From assembly GCA_021030905.1 (NCBI GenBank), contig JAGFMI010000008.1:806001-870000 (forward strand): a stretch of DNA of 64,000 bases, in the 5' to 3' direction. Shown in pieces: positions 33,685-45,423 of the stretch. Position 1 is the first letter of the stretch; every line of letters begins with the position of its first letter. Both the position numbers and the translations under genes were made by a program. The DNA is from Pyrenula massariospora. Its lineage: Eukaryota > Ascomycota > Eurotiomycetes > Pyrenulales > Pyrenulaceae. The notes under the pieces are model-generated. The model ran no database searches. It saw nothing but the letters and a program-made list of their open reading frames with translations, and was not told the origin of the DNA.

Positions 33685-35139
33685 AACAGAAAGATCGCTG
33701 AAAGTCCACTTGAACAGTAATACGTTGCAACAATTATATTCCCCATCCGAGCGGCCTTGGCATTCTCAATTTTCCAACTGATCGGCTGCGGGAAGTGAGT
33801 TTTCAATACTAGGATCTTCTCAATGGTAGCAGAGACAATAAGACCTTCTGGAAGCAAGTTCCCTTTTCCCAAACAAGCGATGACTCTCTGACTGACTTAG
33901 CTCTATAACCACAGTTCTACACTATGTTGTTGTGGTATGTTTGTAAATACGATAAGACAGATCCTATGATATTCAATTCAGCAATCATCGGCGATGAAAA
34001 TAGGAATTAGTCAATAATGATACTTCATTTTTAGTATTTGACAATTAGGGTAAACATATCTTCGGACTTGCCTGAAGCTTTCGCGCTGCCAAGAGCTTGT
34101 TAAATATTTTGTAACAAAACGACGTAGCTACGTGCATATTAGACCTTGCGTATAGTGATGGACGTTGAAGTTCGTTTGGAAGGAATAAATTACGTACGTC
34201 TATACCTGAAGCGCCTGATTTGGAACTGCGGATAGGTAAGCTTTCCTACCTTTGAGCTACCTGGCCATCTTTCTATCTAGCCAGGCTGGCTCAAGAACTG
34301 TTCTTCCCCTAGGTGGGGCGGCCGATCGTTCAATTGAAATTTTCGATCTCCTTGTCTGAGTAGCTTTGTGATGCATTAGAAGAATGACTGCTCTACCAGG
34401 TATTTTGCAATAGAAATTCCGGTTTGACGAGTCTGGCTCATCCTTCGTCATCACTGAAATCACGGTCTATGGTACCATTTTCTCCGCAGTCACGATCTGC
34501 CAGTCGCACATATCTCGAGCCAATGACACAAATGCCATTTGCGACGCTGGACCCATATTTAAGCCACCCTAGTTCGAAGAAAAGCAACCTCAATACAGGG
34601 TGTGGGTTTGCTGCTGGGTGGTGCTTCGACGAAGATTCGAGAGGATTAGACAGTGCTGACAGGGGGAGGTATATGGGAATCGAAGGATTAAGCGTCATCA
34701 TGAAGTTTCTAGCAATGACCTCGACCTCAAAGCATACGATGTTTAAGCCTAGCAACACGAGGCTAGCGAGGCAGATTTGGTGTAGATGTCGGGATATTGA
34801 AGAAAGCTTGCGAAGGTTAAGGCTGAAAGCCCAGCAGGATATGCATCGTGTACGCCAAATGAGAGCCCGAGTCGCACCTCCATCCCATGTCGCCTCGCCC
34901 TTTTCTCGGCGCACGGGCTAGCCTTTGAGAGTACTGTACGTTGGCGGGGGTTGACAGCCTTGCTAGAGCCTGTAACACCTGGAGCCGTATTTGTCGGGAA
35001 GTTTATGTCGCAGTAAGCCGTTTCCATTCAATTTCATTGCGGCTAACTCAGCTCGCTATCTTGTCTCGGATCTTCCCATTGTTGTCCTTACTGGTGAATA
35101 ATATCGTTTACAAAAACGAGTTCTCCCCGCCCCCCGGCA
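33685..35139. other. Intergenic, tRNA-like motifs, no supported gene
   Basis: On the minus strand, two short stretches look like RNA polymerase III A-boxes: CCTGGTAGAGCAG near 34390-34402 and CAGGTAGCTCAAAGGTAGG near 34243-34263. The latter is followed by a poor B-box (AGTTCCAAATC). Neither folds into a tRNA. The minus frame 34438-34914 has no ATG near its start. The last part is the promoter of the 745-aa gene. Confidence 0.35.
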
Positions 35140-37377
35140 ATGGCCGTACAAGCTCAATGGAGCTTGAGTGCAACCTTAACATCTGTTCTCTCGGTTGCTC
35201 GGGGCATGCTGGCAGCTGCTACGAACGACAATGTGCAAATTATAGCTATATCGGCTTGTGAGCGGTTTGGGAACACTCTTGCGATGTGTCCCGAGACTTG
35301 CCGCAAAGTCGAAAAGTTCGTGCTCCCTACACCGCCAGCTGCTCCAGTTCAGTTTCTTCAAGGCGTCGTCGGCTATTCTCCCAACGATTCAGCTACACAA
35401 CTTGGCAAAAGCCTAGCAGGAATACAATTCTTGGGACTTGCGGTGGCTTTGGTGGGAACGTCACCACCGTATGCAGCTGCAATGATACTGGAGGCAATGT
35501 TACGAGAAACTGCAGCCGAAAAAAGGTTTTTACCTACAAGAACACAGCTTGCAGAGTTATTAGCAAAATTAGAACCCAGATGTCATACTGCTGGGTTCGC
35601 AGATAATGTCGCCGGCTGGTACCAAATGCTCTGTGGGCAAGGGAAATTATCTCGAGATGAACGAGAGCATCTAAAATTGTCTACGAATGTTCCATCGCCG
35701 GAATGTGCGCAAAAAGTCGTTGATGCTTTTCGTCAACTGAGCCGAATAGGAGAGACGACAATTGCCAGAGTCACTATCAAATCTAAGAACAATACGCCGT
35801 GGCTTGCCGCCTTTACAAAGTGGTCTCTTGGAGTTCCCCCTTCAGTCTTTCTCGACAATGGCTCGATTGTGCTTAGGGAGCCAAATTCGCGGGTAGACAT
35901 TATTGCATGCATCGGTGAAGATAACGTCTCAAAAGACTTCGATATAACTATACATCATACTGTTGGTGACTTAGTGCATCTAGCGATGGACAGTGTTGGC
36001 CCTGAATGGAGCGGAATGATAAGTTTAGCTACCTATGGCCGCAAAATTCTCCAAGAGTATAACCTCGACGCTAGATACGCATTTCAGGCCCTCATTCAAG
36101 CTCTTCCATACGCTTTTCACGAAACAATGAATAAATTAAGATTCTGTAATGAAGAGACTTTTCGCGGCCTACCGGCTGATGAAAAAATTCGCTCAATGCA
36201 ACCATCTCCTTTCCGAGGCACTCGAAGTATCTTGCAGTTGACGGCATTGATGCTAGATACCGTTCAGTTGGATTCATTTTTGACCCTCCCGCTCGATTCG
36301 CTCATTTCTGACTTGCCAGCCGTAGAGAACTATTTGAATTCCATTATGCGAAATTGTGATTGCACTAGGTGCGCTCCAAAACGATTCAGTTTTCGTACGA
36401 GCACTCATATGCGCTGCTCCAAAGACACATTCTTCAATCATTTGTCGTGGGTGGTTGCCGACATCTTTGCATTGTCTCTGTTTCTTGAACCGGAATCGCT
36501 GAGAGTCCGACTTTCTGGCACCAGAATGATAGGTTCATTTGGTAATGGCGGCGGGAATCCTTTTCAGAAGGCAATCCATCGCATTTTGAGCTCTGGTCAC
36601 GAGGAAGAATGTGAGGCATCAGCGCTGTTGGCATGGGCTATGGCTCTCGTAGATCATAAGGTAGCAGAAGACATCAAGGACTGGAAATGGGTCATGTCGT
36701 CTTTTAAAGGACAGTCTATATTTCCAACAATCCTCGAGACTCGAAAAATTGTAAAAGAAGGATATTTAGCCCTTACCAGGGTACCGGGCATCATACAGCA
36801 CAATGGGGAGACATATTCACGAATTTTGGGAGGCCTGCACACGTTGCAGGAGTTGAATTTCTCCCTAATCTCACATAGAAGTCCTGTTGTACGACCAATG
36901 AATCTTTTACCCAGCTTCAAACTGGCTTGGCGAGTCCATAATCAAGAGCCAGGTGTACTCGAGGCTGCTGCGGAAATTAGATCATCGGAGTTGGAGCATC
37001 CAAATATCTATCGGCAGCCGTCAATGGTCTGGCAAAACATGGCGAACTCTCTAGTTGTCGCGGGCTGCCCACACGATCCTGACGCTACTATATCATTTGG
37101 TGATCGATTTTGCTATTACACAGATCCAATTCATCCTCATCCCTCGGAAAGATTGTTTTCAGATAGCGGTTCACAAACAGCGCAATTTTCGAGTCTCATT
37201 GATGTGGTCTCTCCAATTGGTGTGATGGCAGTCGACGCCGATGATGACCTCCGATTTTTCTCTTTAGCTTCTTTGGGTATCAGCAAAAAAACACGTTTTA
37301 TCATTCGAGAAGGGGCCTGTTTATCCTGCTGTCTTGAGATTTGTAGAAAGACATGCTCGGAGTTACTCATTCTCTAG
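35140..37377 (+). CDS. Unknown 745-aa single-exon protein
   Basis: A long open frame without introns, starting in a good context (GGCAATGGCC). The first 40 residues are helical and alanine-rich (LSVARGMLAAATNDNVQIIA), which could be a weak membrane or amphipathic segment. A CDCTRCAPKRF cluster near residue 405 and the later SCCLEICRKTC at the C-terminus are the only cysteine-rich spots. The rest looks like a folded, mostly helical protein with no motif I can name. Length and even codon use argue strongly that it is real. I do not recognise a family or function. Confidence 0.75.
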   Translation: MAVQAQWSLSATLTSVLSVARGMLAAATNDNVQIIAISACERFGNTLAMCPETCRKVEKFVLPTPPAAPVQFLQGVVGYSPNDSATQLGKSLAGIQFLGLAVALVGTSPPYAAAMILEAMLRETAAEKRFLPTRTQLAELLAKLEPRCHTAGFADNVAGWYQMLCGQGKLSRDEREHLKLSTNVPSPECAQKVVDAFRQLSRIGETTIARVTIKSKNNTPWLAAFTKWSLGVPPSVFLDNGSIVLREPNSRVDIIACIGEDNVSKDFDITIHHTVGDLVHLAMDSVGPEWSGMISLATYGRKILQEYNLDARYAFQALIQALPYAFHETMNKLRFCNEETFRGLPADEKIRSMQPSPFRGTRSILQLTALMLDTVQLDSFLTLPLDSLISDLPAVENYLNSIMRNCDCTRCAPKRFSFRTSTHMRCSKDTFFNHLSWVVADIFALSLFLEPESLRVRLSGTRMIGSFGNGGGNPFQKAIHRILSSGHEEECEASALLAWAMALVDHKVAEDIKDWKWVMSSFKGQSIFPTILETRKIVKEGYLALTRVPGIIQHNGETYSRILGGLHTLQELNFSLISHRSPVVRPMNLLPSFKLAWRVHNQEPGVLEAAAEIRSSELEHPNIYRQPSMVWQNMANSLVVAGCPHDPDATISFGDRFCYYTDPIHPHPSERLFSDSGSQTAQFSSLIDVVSPIGVMAVDADDDLRFFSLASLGISKKTRFIIREGACLSCCLEICRKTCSELLIL

Positions 37378-37916
37378 ATTAGTTCCGCCCAAGTTTTTGC
37401 CTAACCGAGTCCCGATGCATGACTGAAGAGGGGAGATATCAAAACTTGAGGGATGGCCGTGCTGAGCGTCATTGGCTGCTGAGAGATTTGTAGTTGCAAG
37501 AGATTGAAGGATTCAGATACAACCCTGGCAAGTCACTGAAAACGAGGGCTGCAAATTGACGGGTGAGCGCAGGTGAAAAGCGGCAGTAGAGTATTACCTT
37601 TGATGGTGATAAGGCAGCGAGGATTGGGTGGGAGGAGACGGAGCTCAGCGCACATTTTTATTTTCTTGAGCCGCCATGATGTACGGGCAAGTTGTGAGCT
37701 AAGTAGCTGGTATTATGCATTGCGAAAATCCAAAATGCAAGCGGAAACCAAGAAAGCATAAGAATAAAAATGTAAGACCAGCGGACCGGCCGCGGCTAGG
37801 AGTCACTGATCGCTGCCTGTGTATTAATTGTCTCGGCAGACTACGTCAGGGAATCCTACCTTTGAGTCTGTCAATATAGTATAGTATACGCACTAAATAA
37901 TTTCAGGTGTCTCAGA
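37378..37916. other. Intergenic between the 745-aa gene and tRNA-Met
   Basis: Only short frames. The last bases before the tRNA are AT-rich (CAATATAGTATAGTATACG, 37872-37890), a plausible RNA polymerase III upstream element. Confidence 0.4.
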
Positions 37917-38070
37917 GCTTCTATGGTGTAGTCGGTTATGTTAGTTTATCAGCGAAATCAATAAGACCACAGTCTAACATCGGGGCAGCACGTTGGTCTC
38001 ATATCATACATATGATCTAGCGAAAAGTCTAGGAATCCAAAGGCCGCCAGTTCGATTCTGGCTGGAAGCA
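37917..38070 (+). tRNA. Elongator tRNA-Met (CAT), interrupted in both D-loop and anticodon loop
   Basis: The acceptor strands GCTTCTA (37917-37923) and TGGAAGC (38063-38069) pair over seven bases with one G-U, followed by discriminator A. The D-stem GTGT (37926-37929) pairs with GCAC (37988-37991). The anticodon arm TTGGT-CTCATA...A-TCCAA gives anticodon CAT (38000-38002). The T-arm is GCCAG-TTCGATT-CTGGC. A 31-base intron (38004-38034) sits at the canonical 37/38 position. The D-loop contains about 48-50 extra bases (about 37936-37985), flanked by TCGG on both sides and bounded inside by the inverted repeat ATGTTAG (37938-37944) / CTAACAT (37974-37980). With both inserts removed, a standard elongator tRNA-Met remains. 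A T-run (TTTTT, 38088-38092) follows and could terminate transcription. Whether the D-loop insert is a spliced intron or an inactivating insertion is open. Confidence 0.8.
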
Positions 38071-38434
38071 ACAATAATGGAGTGAACTTTTTGTCTCCCT
38101 TTTTGGGTGTATTTTCCTTTTGGGATTCAAACTAGATTCGGAAGAGTGCATGTAGGCGCGCTCTGTGGGCGCAGAGCTAATCAACGATTGAAGCCAAGGC
38201 ACCCCAACCCATCCGGACAGCCTTGACCGATTTTCGATCAACCATTTGATTGCTATTACTAGCGCAGTCCGACGCACATTAGACGCGCCACGGTATCTGA
38301 TAACTATCTAGCCCCGCCACGGAAGAGCTCTAAGACCGCAAGCAAGAGAGCCCCGAAACTGGGGAAACCCGAAAGAAAAGCCGAGACACCTTCGCGCAGT
38401 CATTTTTGCATCGTGAGGACCTAGAGACATAGCA
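38071..38434. other. Intergenic between tRNA-Met and the lysine-rich gene
   Basis: It contains the tRNA terminator-like T-run and the 3' flank of the minus-strand lysine-rich gene. No other feature is seen. Confidence 0.4.
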
Positions 38435-39912
38435 CTATGCATCCTCAGGCTGCCCCTTTTTCCCCTTCTTCTTTTTCTTCTTGCCGCCTTCCTCCACTTC
38501 TCCATCAGCATCTCTCTTCTTCCCTGCGCTCGCTCCCTCTGTTGTCATTTTAGGAAGTTCCTTCTTGGCCTTCTTCTTTCTCGGGTTCACATCTCCCTCC
38601 GCCTGACTAGCTGCTTTAGCATCAGGCTCGAGCAAACTCGAATCACCCTCTCTCTTCCTTTTCTTATTCTCCTTGTTCTTCCGCTTTTCCTCCTTAGTCT
38701 TCAGACGGGCTTCTACCTCGGCGGTGATGTCTTCATGCTCGATAATAGGCTCAGGGCGGGACGTGTTTTCTAGCAGGTTGTGTTTGGCTTTCTTGGCTTT
38801 GGGTTCCAAAGATGCATCTGCGGTGGATGGCTCAGCAGTAGTCACGCCATTAGCGTCCTGCGAGGTGGACCGCTTCTTGTCTTTCTTTTTCTTTGAACCT
38901 GAGGCATCTTCGGCAGCGGCTGTCTTGGCCGTCTTCTTTAGTGGCTCAGTCTCACCAGCCGCATCTTCTTTGGCAGATGGAGCTACAACAGAGCTTTCTT
39001 CAGAGGTGCGTCGCTTCTTCTCTTTCTTCTTGGCATTCTTGCTCTGCTTCCCCTCCTTTAGTGTCTCCTGCTTTCCATCCAGATTTACTGGAGTAGGGTT
39101 AGAATCAACGAAAAATAGCGGTGGCTCTTCGCGATCTTCTTTGGCATCTTCGGCACCATCAACAGCGGCCTTGTTTGCGCTCTCCGTTTCCTTACTCTCC
39201 AGGATATTCGCAGCAGTATTGGCTTCCTCATTCAGCCTCTTTGCCTCTTCACGCTTCCTCGTAATCTCCTCCAACTGTTGTTTCTTTATTCTATTGTTCT
39301 GCCCGACTTCATACTGCGGCCCATCGGGGTTAAGCTTGAATTCGACACCTTTTTGCTTCGCTTCGTGTACCTGTTGCGAATACTCGGCTGCAGCTTCGCC
39401 GTAAATATGGTCCCCTGGAGAGTAGCCTGGGTACATGGAGGCGGAAGAGGAGCCAAGAGGTACGCGGTCGATGTTATCACGGGGGGGAACCTGTCAATGA
39501 CTCATTAGAAATGTAATTCTCTTTGTAGATCTACAACATACAAAGGTTCTCTTGATGTTTCTGAACTCTGCCAGCATCTGCTTTGTGCGCTCAACACAAG
39601 CTTCCGCTGTCTGATAGTTTCCAGTCCCTGGAACACAGTGTTTTCGCACCATATCCACCATCTTGAGGTGTCCCGTAAGATTGGACTCGTGATGCTTGAA
39701 TATCTGTGACGTAAAGGTGAATTAGACGTAGTTGGGGCAGAAAAAGTTCATAAACTTACCTCCGGCCATGGCACATGTCTGGCGGGCCTGGGTCCAGCTC
39801 CAGTCCATCTTCGAGGTGGCCCATGATATCCACCACCTTTATCCCCACCATACTCCTGGTCAGCTTCGGCGGTAGAGCCCGTTGTCATCTTACGGCGTTT
39901 GTTTGACACCAT
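38435..39912 (-). CDS. Lysine-rich, probably nucleolar conserved fungal protein
   Basis: The product is 456 aa from exons 39912-39760, 39703-39542 and 39490-38435. The N-terminal 140 residues look conserved and folded (VPWPEIFKHHESNLTGHLKM; CVERTKQMLAEFRNIKRTF; MYPGYSPGDHIYGEAAAEYS). A coiled-coil-like stretch follows (KKQQLEEITRKREEAKRLNE), then about 270 residues of alternating acidic patches and KKKEKKR-type clusters, ending GGKKKKKKGKKGQPEDA. Such K/E-rich tails are typical of nucleolar or ribosome-biogenesis proteins, but the N-terminal family is not one I can name. Start ATG 39912 is the first in the frame (the frame is open to TTG at 39999). Confidence 0.8.
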
Positions 39913-40575
39913 GTCTGTGGATAATTTTGAGAAAAAGAAAAGGCGGGGAAGGAAAATACAAAAAGTTATTGGAGAGGTGGTCGGAGCGTCGTGCGCCAAG
40001 ATTTCACCATGGCAGAAGTCTTGGCCGCCCCAATTAATCGCGCCCGCCGACGTTAAAGATTAAATCCACGACTTCATACCCCTTGCCAGCTAATAGTCAG
40101 AGTACGGGATACCCAGCAAGGACATTATATTTACATTGAATCCTTTGTCTAACACTTTTAGGGTCTGCAACGAAGAATATTTAATTACAAACGCTCGGTG
40201 GCGTCTCTATCATTTCAGCTTCCAAGTTCATCCGTCCGTTCCGTCTCGACCCGCGTGGTATCATAGTGTTGCCTTTCTCTCTTATAAGTAAATTTTCAAC
40301 TTCGCCTATGAAGACACGAGGCCAGAAACCCTCTATTTGGCTATGGCACTGTCGGTTCAGTCGTACGATCATTCAAAAGCCATCGTATCATCGCATCCGC
40401 CATCCATCTAAAAGTCATCCATATAGTCAGCAAGAAAGGTGATCCCTGGCTGGGGGGCAAAGATAAGTCAAGTAAGATAGTCCAAAGCAAACAAGCTTTG
40501 GTCCGAAGTTCAAGTAGCATTTGATGCAACGTGCTCTCTTGCCGGGCACTGAGTTCGAAGACCTGCAACATCCCC
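39913..40575. other. Intergenic, promoter of lysine-rich gene and 3' flank of pkc1
   Basis: Two minus-strand genes flank it. Overlapping short frames near 40341-40575 are shadows of the pkc1 tail and its 3' region. Nothing else is seen. Confidence 0.45.
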
Positions 40576-43500
40576 TCAATCCGCAAAATCGGCCGAATAC
40601 GAGAACCCTCTGAACTCCTCCTGCATTGCTTGGGAAAGAACTATAGTAAAGCATTAGGCATTAGTAAAGAGCTCGGAAGTAAAAGTATAGTTAGGACTTA
40701 CCGGACTGCACTGGCGTCAAAACAGGTGTCACGCTTGTAAACTCCGAATCAAAATTGCTCGTATCGGTCGCACTCTTGATCTGTGGCATGAATGGTGCCG
40801 GGATTCTTTTGTGATAGACGTCTTCCCAGTTGATGTTTCGGAAGAATGCATGGCTCATGATTTCTTGGGCGTCAGTCGGTCCAGACCCTAACCGCAGCTC
40901 CGGCTCCCGAGTGAGCAGTTTCTGAAGAATAGAGACTGAGTCACGAGGCATGTGGATCGGGTAGAGCGGCTCATCTGCCAGAATAGCGTCGTAGATTTCG
41001 TCTTCATCTTCACCTCGGAAGGGAGACTGCTGAAGGAGCATTTGATAGATGAGGACACCAAAGGCCCACCAGTCGACTGCACGGCCATACTTTTTGTCCA
41101 AAAGAATCTGAAATAGAGTCAGTGATACTTTGCCCGAAGACATGTCTTGATGGTGGAACATCTTACCTCGGGTGCCATAAACTCGGGAGTTCCACAAAAA
41201 GTACTTGTAGTACATCCGTACCACATCTCCTCCTTACACAGACCATAGTCAGCAACCTTGATATGCCCGTCTAGTGTCAGCATAATATTATCTAGCTTCA
41301 AATCCCGGTAGATGACGCCGTTTTCGTGAAAGTATTTGAGCGCCAGGCAAACCTCAGCTGCATAAAATTGTGCCCTTTTCAGACCGAATTGGCCCCTTTG
41401 GATGTGTAGCATCAGGTCACCACCGCTAATATATTCCATGACGAAATAAACACGGGTCTCTGTCTGGAAACAGGCGTGAAGATTCAGCAAGAACGGATGG
41501 CGCTCTTTGTTTGCAATCAAGAACACCCTCTTCTCAGATTTGGTGCTTTCAACCTCATCATTTTCGATGATGAATTCTTTCTTCAAGACTTTGATCGCAT
41601 AGAGCTGCTTCGTCGTCTTTGTTTCTGCTAGCATAACTTTGCCAAAATTTCCTTTTCCAAGCACAGCCAGGAAATTGAAGTGATCTAGGCCTATTCTTCG
41701 CTTTGGTGCAGACTGTTCTTCTCGTGCCGGAGCCTTGACAATCGGCTGCTGTTGAGGTTGTGGAGGAGACTGTGGTGCCGGAGGCGACTTCTGAGGGTTA
41801 TATTGCTGTGGCGGCGGTGGTGATGTCGGCATCTGTGGTTGTACTTGAGGAGTCGGCTTGGGAGGATATTGGTTGACTTGTGCGTACGCGAGAGGGTCGT
41901 ACTTAGCATGCTGAGGGGGTTGAGGTTCAGGCTGGGGGTCTGGTGGTGGACGATCATATCGTCCCTGTGGTGGTCTTCCGCCAGTATAATCAGAAGAGGT
42001 TCTGTTATACTGTTGTGAGGGGGGACGCATAGCTGTTGCTGCGGCGGCGGCAGCAGTGGTCGACGAGGATGTTCGTGGTGGTTGAGGTCGAGGTTGTTGT
42101 GAAGGTTGTCCATATTGAGAATGAGCAGCAGTGGCAGCTTGCATCGACTCCTGTCTCGGTGGTTGTCCATAAGGTTGATCTTGGTAAGGTTGTGAAGAAG
42201 CTGGAGGTGGTTGGCTGGTATAGTCTTGTCGTGGACCGCTAGTCTCACTAATGGATGAGATGGACTGTTTGGCAGGGCTCGGGCGGAGGGTTCTACCACT
42301 CAAACCAGAGCCGATGGACTGAGTCTTAACGTGACCCTTCGTACGCTGGATCGTTTCTAAGATTTCATTTGCAACAATCATAGACATGCCACAGAAGTCT
42401 GGCACCAGGTGAGCACACCCTTGGTGACACGTGAGGCCACATTCTAAAATCACATTAGCTGTGAACGAACATAGCGTTCCACTAACATACCTGAGCATTT
42501 CTTCGCAGTTCTCCTTCCAAGAGGTAACAGATATCCGCAATGGCAGCACCAATTGGCACTAATATTGGAAAATGCTTCGAAGCGATGTGGTATACGATGA
42601 TTGATTTTCTCTTCGTCGGGGTCTGTTTCGTAATTTGCTTTACTGATGCACTTTGTGACAACCTTGGGGTAGCATTTCTGGTGGCAAGTGTACTTGCAGT
42701 CGGCACACTGCATGCCCGCTGAATACTTGAGGAAGTCTCCGCATAGTGCACAACGCATGACGTTGTAGAACTGTTGCTTGACAAATTTGTGACCCTGTTT
42801 CTCGTGGACCTCTTCTTTCTTCTCACGAATGGCGCCTTGTCGACCAATACCAAATTGACCAGGCCGCCTCCCGGCCACCTGTTTCTGGAAAGTCATTGAG
42901 AGATGAATCCTTCCTGCAGGCTCGAGCGAAAACCATGAGTCAATAACAACAGGGCCCTGATGAGGGGCTTGTCCACCAGTACTTTGTGTGAAGGTAGCGT
43001 TGGCTCCGGCGGCGTCTCCTGGTGGCATAAATGAAGTAGGGCCTCCGTAATGTGATTCTTTGCCAGGACTTCCATCGGCCATCTTGTCCGCTGATACCCA
43101 TCCGCTTGCTTGGAAATCCTGCTCAATTTTCTTCTTTCGCATTTCCTCGGCAATGTCAGATATCCTGATCCAGAGAAAGCCAATGGGAGTTGGTCGGTCT
43201 CCAGACTTGTCGTACACAGTTATCTCAATCTCGTTGGCCTTGTCAATTTCGACTTCAAAAGATTCGTCAGTCCACCTGTCTGTCCTTGTCGCCCTTGTCT
43301 TCGCCCGGACGTTATCTTCAACCTTTAATATAACAAATGTTTCTGGGCCTCTGGAAAATCGATTCGAAGCTGCATGGTCAACATCCTTCACCGCGTGGAC
43401 TCTCATCGACAAGTGACCGGTCAGGGGTTTTCGGATATTAGGAGCATTCAAACTATCATCTACAACGGTTAGTAAAGAGCCTGATCGTAGAAGTCTGCCA

Positions 43501-44315
43501 CATACCATCTGGCACATCGGCTGAACTGTCGATGTCCACGTGTAAATCCTCATATCTCTTCAAAGCTTGTCGCAGAAGCTGAACTTTCTGGCTGCTCTCA
43601 ATGCGTCTGCCCTCAGCGTCCTGCCGGCTTTTGCGGTCTCCTTCGTCTTGATATAGCCGCACCATCTTCTCAATGCCATTCTTGTATTGTTTTTCCACAC
43701 TCAGCTTGAATTCGAGCTGAGAAAGCATATGTTGAATTTTCGGGCCAAGATAAGGCGTATCATACTTGATCAAATCTGCAACAACAAATTAGTACGGCCA
43801 TTCGCGCGATTTCGAGATTTAGTTAGTACAGACATACCTAGCTTGCTGAAGTTTTGCCTTGGCTTTGTGGTATATGGCCGTGGATCATTGTATGGTGCTC
43901 TTGGAGGCATCATCCCTCCACCTCCTTGACTGTAACCCCCTGGTGGAGGATCGCCATAGTCCGCCCTCTCGCCCTGAAAGTATCCGCTGGCACTCCCTTT
44001 GGGAGGCGGCGTGGGCCCACCCCCGGGTCCTCTTCTTTGTCCTTGGTCTCCATGGCTTGGTGGGTATGGTCTCCCATCTGGGCCAGCAGGGCCAGCGCCT
44101 GGCCCAGCGCTACCATTGCGGCGGATCTGTAATTCGCGCATCTTCTCTTCTAGGTAGGCGATATTTTTCCTGCCATCGCGGATCTGGCTATCGGCGCGAG
44201 CTTGCACGCTCGTGTTGTTGGTCGACTGGATCATCTGAGAGGCAGCATGGATCAAAGCCTTTTCTCGCTCGATCTTGCGGAAGACATCCGCCATGAGCTT
44301 ATCGGTTTCCGCCAT
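40576..44315 (-). CDS. pkc1: Protein kinase C (Pkc1)
   Basis: Fungal Pkc1 acts below Rho1 in the cell-wall-integrity pathway. The product is 1154 aa from exons 44315-43838, 43775-43506, 43459-42491, 42443-41167, 41107-40702 and 40640-40576. In order: HR1 repeats (about 1-65 and 160-240), a C2 domain (about 260-380), two C1 zinc fingers (about 455-504 and 523-572, the second completed across an intron as [14 protein letters not shown]), a Gln/Pro-rich hinge, and an AGC kinase domain (about 828-1085). The kinase has LGKGNFGKV, catalytic YRDLKLDN, the fungal DYG variant (VADYGLC) and T-loop TFCGTPEF. The turn-motif region (TPVLTPVQS) and hydrophobic motif FRGFSY follow, the last needing a 61-base intron to be removed. 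All expected domains and residues are present. Confidence 0.97.
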
Positions 44316-45423
44316 GGTGGGCAGGAGTGTCGCCTAGACGAGACAAGCTTGTCTCTTGCTTGTATTCGCGTTGATAGACTGCGTATGAGATGGGATCGGT
44401 ATAAATGGCCAATGCTGTGATGGTAAAAATTTTCTTTTCAACTCGCCGGCGCTGGCACGTCACCAGCGAGGCAGAAGGTGTTGTTGATGTTAAGTGTTTG
44501 GGGAGGTGGGTATCGGTTGCGTGTGTCTCTGCGGGGTGGAACCCCAACGACCGGCCAAGAATGAGGACAGCAGGCACGCACCGGTACAGCCCAGTCAGGA
44601 AACGGGCCAAAAGAGACAACGACGCGCTGGTCTCTCGATGTTTTGGCGAGTCGATCAGCCTGCCCCGGGGATTCGCAACGAGAGCAGGATTCGCCAAGGG
44701 AAAGGGAAAAGATATGGTTCTGTTGGATAGCGTGATGACGGGTGATGATCGAAAGTGTCGGAATGTGGATGTCGGGCACCGCCACGCCTGCCTCGCCACA
44801 CGCCACTCGATTAGGGAGTGGCCGAGAATCTTACTTCGTACTTCGTCCCACTTCTCACGCTGGTCAATGCTACGGTCTCAGCCGGCGGTGCTCGCAGGAG
44901 AGGCAATTCTCGTGATCCGTAATCGCAGGTTATATCATCAATTCAACAAGCGTCCTATCCGCGGTGGCCGGCAGAGGAAGGTGTCAGCCTTCCCCTGGCA
45001 AGCCTGTCCTATCCCGAGACGTGGACGCCGTCAGCGCTGCCTGACTTTGCATTGACTTGCGCTGTGGCCTTTATGCCCCGGCCATATCGCACTCTGAAAG
45101 CCTTATCAGCATGCCTGACACCCTATATCGTGTCAAGAAGTTGGTCCCGAGACGTCTTGCTGTCTGTTCGTCATGTCCGTCGTTGCCTTTTCTTCGTCTA
45201 ATCTTCCATGTCCTATACACGCAAGGTCACAACACTTCAACTTTTGCCTGACTTCGACAAAACACGCCCTTTTCCAAACTAATTCAAGAAGTATAAAGCG
45301 GAAAGACAGTAGCTTCCGTTCCTGCACTATATCACAAAGCGTCGCATGTTCCGTGTTGCCAAACCTAGACGTCCCCCGTCCCCTTCGCTTTCGAATCTGT
45401 TGAAGGACTCGCTGTCTGCTTTA
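44316..45423. other. Intergenic, upstream of pkc1
   Basis: About 1.1 kb holding the pkc1 promoter and probably a long leader, plus the 3' flank of the DUF4185-like gene. ORFs on both strands at 44405-45055 overlap one another and have no family support. Confidence 0.45.

Noticed and set aside
34438-34914. 158-codon minus-strand frame with a hydrophobic stretch
   Set aside because: It begins at GTG, has no ATG until far inside, and no acceptor that gives a recognisable protein.
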